A stretch of DNA of 64,000 nt from Bacteroidetes bacterium OLB9 (GTDB lineage: Bacteria > Bacteroidota > Bacteroidia > Chitinophagales > Saprospiraceae), in assembly GCA_001567255.1 (NCBI GenBank), contig LNBW01000022.1, positions 1-64,000 on the forward strand, given 5' to 3'. The first letter of the stretch is position 1, and each line of letters starts with the position of its first letter. The translations under genes and the position numbers were made by a program. Of this stretch, positions 59,285 through 64,000 are shown in pieces. Below the pieces are notes generated by a model. The model was not told where the DNA came from, made no database searches, and worked only from the letters and a program-made list of their open reading frames with translations.

Positions 59285-59924
59285 ATGTTACAATTAGAAA
59301 AAACAAGTATAGAGGAGTCCGTTATTGATGTTCCTCGCAGCGATTATGTGAATGCACTAACAGACAATGAGAAAATCAGAAAAATTGAATATCACTTTGC
59401 TAAAATCATGGATACGCTCGGTCTGGATCTAGAAGACGATAGCCTGAAAGATACACCCCGAAGAGTAGCTAAAATGTATGTAAAAGAAATATTCAGTGGC
59501 TTGAATTCAGAAAACGAGCCAAGTATCAGTTTGTTCGAAAATAAGTACAATTACAATAAAATGTTAGTGGAAAAGAACATAACATTGTACTCTAATTGCG
59601 AACACCACTTTGTACCTATTATAGGCAAGGTACATATAGCCTATATACCTAGGCAAGAAGTGATTGGTTTGTCAAAGCTCAACAGATTAGTTGACTTTTA
59701 TGCAAGACGACCACAGGTACAAGAACGGTTGACCATTCAAATTGCCGATGCACTCAAAAAAAATTCTTAAACATGATGACGTTGCTGTTGTTATAGAAGC
59801 AGATCACATGTGTGTTGCTTCGCGAGGAATAAAAGATACGAATAGCTCTACTATTTCTGCCATTTATTCCGGCAAATTCGAAGATGAACAGACACAGAGA
59901 GCATTTTTGTCTTATATTAAATAA
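59285..59924 (+). CDS. folE: GTP cyclohydrolase I, frameshifted
   Basis: Makes dihydroneopterin triphosphate from GTP for folate or queuosine-type pathways. The first part has DTPRRVAKMYVKEIFSGL, the zinc motif YSNCEHHFVP and IGLSKLNRLVDFYARRPQVQERLT. The frame then ends; the last part, with ADHMCVASRG that holds the third zinc ligand, reads in the next frame. Removing one A of the A8 at 59756-59763 gives ADALKKILKHDDVAVV and a 212-residue enzyme. As printed, the product would lack a metal ligand. Confidence 0.87.
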
Positions 59925-59933
59925 AATTGAATC

Positions 59934-60602
59934 ATGGCACAAACTGTAAAAATCAATTCGATAGATCATGTTACACATGATGTTTTGAGAATCAATGCTG
60001 AAAAACCGGCAGGGTTGGACTTTATCGTAGGACAAGCTGTCGATGTCGCTATCAATAAGCCAGGATGGGAAGATCAGTGGCGATCATTCACTTTTACTTC
60101 GCTTCCGGAGGATAATCATATCGAATTTACCATCAAGACCTACCCATCTCATCAAGGCGTAACGAATGAATTACTTTCATTAAAAGCTGGAGATGAACTC
60201 ATAATAGGTGATGTTTATGGAGATATTCAGTACAAAGGCGAAGGTCTTTTTATAGCAGGAGGAGCGGGCATCACACCATTCCTTGCTATTCTAAAAGACC
60301 TTGAAAAGAAACATAAAATAGGTAATAACAAGTTGCTTTTTGCTAATAGGACTAAGGCAGACATCATAGACGAGCAAAAGTTTAATCAATTACTTGGGGA
60401 AAAATTTATCAATGTATTATCACACGAAGAAGTGCCAGGTTATGAGCATGGATTTATCTCTGCTGATTTGATCAAAAAGCACCACTTAGGCGATGGATGC
60501 TACTTTTATTTGTGTGGTCCAGGCCCTATGATGGATGCTATGGAAGGCCACTTATCAGCAATAGGTGTTAGTGAGGAATATATCATTAAAGAAGGATTTT
60601 GA
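59934..60602 (+). CDS. Ferredoxin-NADP reductase-like flavoprotein
   Basis: 222 residues. FAD-binding barrel with RSFTFTSLP and the NAD(P)-binding half with FIAGGAGITPFLAIL near 105 and YLCGPGPMMDAM near 185. No ferredoxin domain is attached, so an outside redox partner is needed. It follows folE by 9 bases and ends before a strong terminator. Confidence 0.85.
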   Translation: MAQTVKINSIDHVTHDVLRINAEKPAGLDFIVGQAVDVAINKPGWEDQWRSFTFTSLPEDNHIEFTIKTYPSHQGVTNELLSLKAGDELIIGDVYGDIQYKGEGLFIAGGAGITPFLAILKDLEKKHKIGNNKLLFANRTKADIIDEQKFNQLLGEKFINVLSHEEVPGYEHGFISADLIKKHHLGDGCYFYLCGPGPMMDAMEGHLSAIGVSEEYIIKEGF

Positions 60603-60651
60603 CCTGTCTTAATTGTAAATAAATAAAGGAGTAAGTAAATTCATAGTTGAT

Positions 60652-60690
60652 AAAATCCCAGATCTAATGTCTATTGATTTGGGATTTTTT
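60652..60690 (+). terminator. Terminator after the reductase gene
   Basis: AAAATCCCAGATC (60652-60664) pairs with GATTTGGGATTTT (60676-60688), 13 bp with one G-T, and a T-run to 60690. It separates the reductase transcript from the methionine leader. Confidence 0.88.
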
Positions 60691-60835
60691 ATTTCATATA
60701 AAATCAAATCCATTCTAAATTTTACAACTATCGATACTCAAGAAATAACAAAATATAAATCCTAAATAACTGATATTCAATTAATTGAAAATATATTTTG
60801 AAAATAATTAAAAAAATATTTGTAAGTATCAGATA

Positions 60836-60843
60836 TAATTTTG
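60836..60843 (+). promoter_or_regulatory. Candidate -7 element of the met leader transcript
   Basis: TAATTTTG fits TAnnTTTG. Transcription would begin near 60848-60850, about 20 bases before leader ORF 1. The only TTTG upstream is too close (13-base spacer), so the -33 element is uncertain. Confidence 0.5.
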
Positions 60844-60868
60844 AATCTTTGCGCAGTAATAATAAGCA

Positions 60869-60943
60869 ATGAATCAATTGTGTCAAAATATGCAGGTTAT
60901 GATGATGTGTTGTACAACGCAGGGCTTGCTATTTTGTCATTAA
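60869..60943 (+). CDS. Met/Cys-rich leader peptide 1
   Basis: 24-codon ORF (ATG 60869, TAA 60941) upstream of metY. The product has 5 Met and 4 Cys in 24 residues, with MMMCC at codons 11-15 (60899-60913) and a late Cys near the end. The bases just after the MMMCC codons (60921-60934) form one strand of an antiterminator, and a perfect terminator follows at 60968-61002. This is the classic layout of an amino-acid attenuation leader. It is too short for ordinary gene callers. No homolog search was possible, so peptide production is inferred from codon content and structure. Confidence 0.75.
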   Translation: MNQLCQNMQVMMMCCTTQGLLFCH

Positions 60944-60975
60944 CATATAAATCCATTAAGAAATAGTAAAGCCCT
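60921..60975 (+). promoter_or_regulatory. Antiterminator of attenuator 1
   Basis: AGGGCTT (60921-60927) and CTATTT (60929-60934) pair with AAGCCCT (60969-60975) and AAATAG (60961-60966): 13 bp in two helices with a 1x2 internal loop. The second strand includes the left arm of terminator 1, so the two structures exclude each other. A ribosome stalled at the MMMCC codons would leave 60921 onward free. Confidence 0.72.
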
Positions 60976-61002
60976 TGCAATGTGTCAAGGGCTTTTTTTT
61001 TT
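60968..61002 (+). terminator. Attenuator terminator 1
   Basis: AAAGCCCTTG (60968-60977) and CAAGGGCTTT (60986-60995), a perfect 10-bp stem with an 8-nt loop and a T10 run (60993-61002). It lies downstream of leader ORF 1 and upstream of leader ORF 2, so it works inside the leader. Confidence 0.88.
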
Positions 61003-61025
61003 AAAATAATATTTTTTATCAAACC

Positions 61026-61160
61026 ATGAATCCATTTTTAGACCGTCCGTACCGAAATACAGTCAGCACATCTAAGTGTTGCATGGCTAGTATGTGTATG
61101 TGTATGTGTATGTGTATGTGCACTTACCCGGGAGACGATGGTCTGAAATCAAGGAGATAG
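61026..61160 (+). CDS. Met/Cys-rich leader peptide 2 with (Met-Cys)5 repeat
   Basis: 44-codon ORF (ATG 61026, TAG 61158) between terminator 1 and metY. It has 7 Met and 7 Cys. After KCCMAS the codons alternate ATG-TGT, giving MCMCMCMCMC at residues 23-32 (61092-61121) from a perfect-looking hexanucleotide repeat, with one TGC at the end. Codons 36-41 overlap the antiterminator strand at 61133-61148. A shorter start at 61083 (MASMCM) is possible, but the upstream frame adds two more Cys in tandem and is open to 61026. Confidence 0.8.
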   Translation: MNPFLDRPYRNTVSTSKCCMASMCMCMCMCMCTYPGDDGLKSRR

Positions 61161-61212
61161 ATATATAATCATTATATTAACCTAAATCCAAAGGTCCTTT
61201 CAGCAGTCGTCT
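61133..61212 (+). promoter_or_regulatory. Antiterminator of attenuator 2
   Basis: AGACGAT (61133-61139) and CTGAAA (61143-61148) pair with GTCGTCT (61206-61212) and TTTCAG (61198-61203): 13 bp with one G-U and a 3x2 internal loop. This uses the left arm and loop of terminator 2 and so prevents it. The first strand sits just after the Met-Cys codons, where a stalled ribosome would expose it and a running one would cover it. Confidence 0.72.
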
Positions 61213-61228
61213 GGAAGGGCCTTTTTTT
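61190..61228 (+). terminator. Attenuator terminator 2, before metY
   Basis: 61190-61203 (AAAGGTCCTTTCAG) pairs with 61211-61224, 14 bp including two G-U pairs, a 7-nt loop and a T7 run (61222-61228). It ends 36 bases before the metY start, so readthrough here decides expression of metY-metX-hom. Confidence 0.87.
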
Positions 61229-61264
61229 ATCCATTTATTTTTTAACTATTTAATTTTAATTATT

Positions 61265-62590
61265 ATGAGCCATTTCCAAACCAATGCATTGCACGCAGGT
61301 TACAACCCCAAATCATCAAAGAAAAGCAGTTCCGTACCCATTTATCAAACCGTTTCTTATGTTTTTGACGATGTTGATTATGCCGCTGGTGTCTTCAATT
61401 TATCCATTCCAGGTTATATCTATACTCGTCTCAACAATCCTACTAATGACATACTGGAACAACGGCTTGCTGCCTTGGAAGGCGGAATCGGCGCAGTCGT
61501 AACATCATCCGGGACATCAGCCATAGCTACTACCCTACTAACTTTGCTCAAATCAGGCGATCATATAGTTGCTTCGACTAGCCTATATGGCGGTACTTTC
61601 AATTTGCTTCATGTGACATTACCACGATTTGGAATCACCTCATCATTTGTTGATCCCGAAAATCCAGAAAATTTTGCTCAAGCCATTACTCCTCAAACTA
61701 GAGCTATATTTGTAGAAAGCCTCGGCAATCCCCGACTCGATGTTCTTGACTTGAAAGCCATCGCAAAAATAGCACACGCCAATAAAATACCGCTCATCGT
61801 TGACAATACAGTAGCATCGCCGTATCTTTTGCGCCCTATCGAGCATGGTGCCAGTATCGTGATTCATTCACTCACAAAATACGCTGCAGGCAATGGTACA
61901 TCACTAGGAGGCGCCATCATTGATGCCGGTACTTTTGACTGGAGCAGTGGCAAGTTTCCAGAGTTTACTGAGCCATCACCTGGTTATCATGGTCTGGTGT
62001 ATCACGAAGCGCTAGGCAAAGCAGCTTTCATCGCCAAAATTAGAATTGAAGGACTAAGAGATCTAGGCGCTGCATTGAGTCCTTTCAATGCATTCCAGAT
62101 TATCCAGGGTCTTGAGACATTGCCTGTTCGCATAGAAAAACACAGTGAGAATGCATTGAAACTTGCAGAATGGCTGGAACAGCGTGATGAAGTAGCCTGG
62201 GTTAATTATCCTGGCCTCAAATCCAGCAAATACTATACACTGGCTCAAAAATACCTACCAAATGGACAAAGCGGATTACTCACTTTTGGATTAAAAAAAG
62301 GTTATGAAGCAGCAAAAATAATAGCCAATAATACTCAACTTTTCTCACTTCTTGCTAATATTGGCGATACAAAGTCTCTGATCATTCATCCGGCTTCTAC
62401 TACGCATCAGCAATTAACAGAAGCTGAACAAAAAGCGGCCGGTGTTTCGCCTGACCTACTAAGGGTTTCTGTAGGTATCGAACATATTGATGATCTGAAG
62501 GCTGATCTAGAGCAGGCATTTCAATCGTTAAAAAACATACAAAATGAATCATTTGAAAAACATAGAGATCAAGCACTTTCCTATAACTGA
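61265..62590 (+). CDS. metY: O-acetylhomoserine sulfhydrylase (MetY family)
   Basis: PLP enzyme of the Cys/Met metabolism family, 441 residues, that makes homocysteine from O-acetylhomoserine and sulfide. PLP Lys205 in HSLTKYAAGNGTSLGG; SGTSAIATTLL near 79 and YTRLNNPTND mark the family; the long insert after GGAIIDAG is typical of MetY rather than MetB/MetC/MetZ. It is the first structural gene of the operon, read through the two attenuators. The last 47 bases overlap metX. Confidence 0.9.
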   Translation: MSHFQTNALHAGYNPKSSKKSSSVPIYQTVSYVFDDVDYAAGVFNLSIPGYIYTRLNNPTNDILEQRLAALEGGIGAVVTSSGTSAIATTLLTLLKSGDHIVASTSLYGGTFNLLHVTLPRFGITSSFVDPENPENFAQAITPQTRAIFVESLGNPRLDVLDLKAIAKIAHANKIPLIVDNTVASPYLLRPIEHGASIVIHSLTKYAAGNGTSLGGAIIDAGTFDWSSGKFPEFTEPSPGYHGLVYHEALGKAAFIAKIRIEGLRDLGAALSPFNAFQIIQGLETLPVRIEKHSENALKLAEWLEQRDEVAWVNYPGLKSSKYYTLAQKYLPNGQSGLLTFGLKKGYEAAKIIANNTQLFSLLANIGDTKSLIIHPASTTHQQLTEAEQKAAGVSPDLLRVSVGIEHIDDLKADLEQAFQSLKNIQNESFEKHRDQALSYN

Positions 62591-63501
62591 TACGCTTACT
62601 GAAAATTTCACAATTTCGTACCAGTTTTTTTGGGCGTCCTCTGCATGAAGCGCCCATTGTTCTGGTTAATCATGCCCTTACAGGCAATAGTACTGTGACC
62701 GGAAAAAATGGATGGTGGCATGATATCATCGGCATAGGAAAAACCATTGATTTGAGTAGATATACCGTTCTTGCTATAGATGTACCTGGCAATGGATACA
62801 ACAATATAGCGGTATCAGCAAATTATGAACTTCTAACCACTCATTGTATTGCAGCTCTATTCTGGCAAGTTATTGACCAGTTAGGAATCAGCCAGCTGTA
62901 CGCGACTATTGGTGGTAGTATCGGTGGTAGCATCGGTTGGGAAATGCTATTGATGCGACCTAAAGCTATGCTTCACTTTATACCTATAGCCTGCAGTTTA
63001 AAGAGTTCTGACTGGCTGATAGGAAATGTCAAAGTTCAAGAGCACATACTCAAGCATTCTAAAAATCCTATTGAGGATGCCAGGATGCATGCTATGCTGC
63101 TCTATCGAACGCCTGAATCATTCCGGCTTAAATTTAAAGGTCAGCATTCTGAAGGGCAGTATGCAGTCGAGTCTTGGTTGCTGTATCATGGATCGGCACT
63201 AAAGGATCGGTTCTCACTCTCATCATATAAGCTGATGAATCATTTGCTCAAGACCATAGGCTTCCAGGTGACTTCAGAGCAAATTCAAGATTTTGCTACT
63301 CATTGCAAGACTAATATCCATGTCATTGCTATCAATAGTGACTATATGTTTACCAAGCAGGAGCAGAAGTCTATTTGCGACATGCTGCAGCAGTACACTG
63401 TCAATGTCCATTACCATGAATTACATTCAGTACATGGTCACGATGCTTTTCTGATCGAAACCGAACAATTAAACAATCTATTAAAACCCATATTCCAATG
63501 A
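62544..63501 (+). CDS. metX: Homoserine O-acyltransferase (MetX), frameshifted
   Basis: Alpha/beta hydrolase making O-acetyl- (or O-succinyl-) homoserine. The ATG at 62544 lies inside metY; the first 28 codons run to ISYQFF, then the frame is lost at T7 62625-62631. Removing one T gives YQFFGRPLHEAPIVLVNHALTG and a 318-residue enzyme. Nucleophile elbow GGSIGGSIGWE, and the catalytic His/Asp in HSVHGHDAFLIE near the C terminus. Without the fix only a shortened product could be made. The stop overlaps the next ATG as ATGA. Confidence 0.85.
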
Positions 63502-64000
63502 AAATTCATCCAATAATAAACAAAATCATAAATGTCCTTAGACTAAAAGAGATCAACACAACTTCTTTATCTAACAACGCAAATAGGCTTACTCTGAGTT
63601 CCTTAGGCATGAGTAATCATACTGGCATTTACCCTCATTCAAATAACAGAACACTACAAGCACCAGCGTATGAAATTATCAGATTTAGAAATCCGGTCAG
63701 CGCTCTTAAGCCCATTCATAAAAGTCATTTTCAACAAAAAACACATAAAGTCAAAACCATCCACATAGCTATTTTTGGCATTGGCAATGTAGGTGGTACG
63801 CTTATTGATCAGGTACTGGCTTCTATCGTTGATATTGAAGAAAAAAAGCATATACGGCTCAAAATATTTGCTATAGCCAATTCATCACGGTTGCTACTGG
63901 ATAAAAATGGAATGGACACTGATTGGCATGAAAAATTCAATAGCGAAGGCAGGCCGTATGAAGTTCAGAACGTAGTGGATTTTGCACGGTTTCATCATCT
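63498..64000 (+). CDS. hom: Homoserine dehydrogenase, 3' end cut by the window
   Basis: ATG 63498 overlaps the metX stop (ATGA) and the frame stays open to the window end (167 residues seen). Residues about 88-100 carry the NAD(P)-binding IAIFGIGNVGG, followed by LKIFAIANSSRLLLDKNGMD, typical of homoserine dehydrogenase. An unusual 85-residue leader of low complexity precedes it; a start at the in-frame ATG 63612 is possible. It makes homoserine, the substrate of MetX, so the operon metY-metX-hom runs from aspartate semialdehyde to homocysteine. Confidence 0.72.
   Translation, partial: MKIHPIINKIINVLRLKEINTTSLSNNANRLTLSSLGMSNHTGIYPHSNNRTLQAPAYEIIRFRNPVSALKPIHKSHFQQKTHKVKTIHIAIFGIGNVGGTLIDQVLASIVDIEEKKHIRLKIFAIANSSRLLLDKNGMDTDWHEKFNSEGRPYEVQNVVDFARFHH

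Noticed and set aside
60603..61264. SAM riboswitch before metY
   Set aside because: No SAM-I or SAM-II core motif was found; the leader is explained by Met/Cys ORFs and terminators.

Overview
The window is an AT-rich chromosomal segment from a member of the Bacteroidota, most likely a Saprospiria-like lineage. The evidence is: many promoters of the Bacteroidota type (TTTG, about 20 nt, TAnnTTTG), almost no Shine-Dalgarno sequences, lipoprotein signal peptides, a TonB-dependent receptor with a carboxypeptidase-like N-terminal domain, an S46 dipeptidyl-peptidase, BatA and DUF5683 proteins, a bacillithiol gene (bshC), a complete men pathway segment, and a secreted thioredoxin joined to a dockerin-like module, which is common in Saprospirae. 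There is no phage, insertion sequence or CRISPR array; the content is mostly core metabolism.

Layout. 1-773: a gene-free region with two ~245-bp direct repeat units, then a perfect dyad. 774-6710: a plus-strand cluster that looks like a bacterial ceramide operon: serine palmitoyltransferase, a GNAT-like ceramide synthase candidate, an epimerase-type reductase, a lipid kinase and a DMT transporter, followed by yigZ. 6782-12790: an OmpH-like lipoprotein and a two-component system flanked by two vanadium-haloperoxidase/PAP2 lipoproteins. 12878-18146: a SNF2 helicase and the threonine-degradation pair tdh-kbl. 18238-18915: rpmA and rplU. 19015-24612: menD-menB-menA-menC-menE, read leftward. 24798-33404: pyrophosphatase, a degenerate dihydroorotase, a BatA protein, and a TonB receptor under a TPP riboswitch. 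34021-39113: Ktr potassium uptake, a CDF transporter, a hypothetical and era. 39209-46969: OmpA-like lipoprotein, S46 peptidase, bshC and ftsK. 47401-56049: saccharopine dehydrogenase-like, DUF151, pdxJ, a phospholipase C/P1-nuclease-like protein, thioredoxin-dockerin, MBL hydrolase, parA-parB-DUF5683. 56066-60602: aminotransferase, carbonic anhydrase, and a DoxX-like/ECF sigma/folE/reductase run. 60836-64000: metY-metX-hom behind an elaborate leader.

The most striking element is the 60836-61264 leader of the methionine genes. It holds two successive short ORFs packed with Met and Cys codons; the second contains five Met-Cys pairs in a row. Each is followed by a strong intrinsic terminator, and each has a 13-bp antiterminator pairing that excludes the terminator and would be freed by a ribosome stalled on the Met/Cys codons. 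This reads as a tandem ribosome-mediated attenuator for methionine/cysteine supply, and no SAM-I riboswitch core is visible in its place.

A second theme is that seven genes (a haloperoxidase-like lipoprotein, menC, a CDF transporter, an OmpA-like lipoprotein, parA, folE, metX) are each broken by exactly one extra A or T in a homopolymer (two in menC). Removing one base per site restores full-length proteins every time. Homopolymer over-calling in the assembly is the simplest explanation; transcriptional slippage or phase variation is the biological alternative. I annotate each as one gene with a frameshift.
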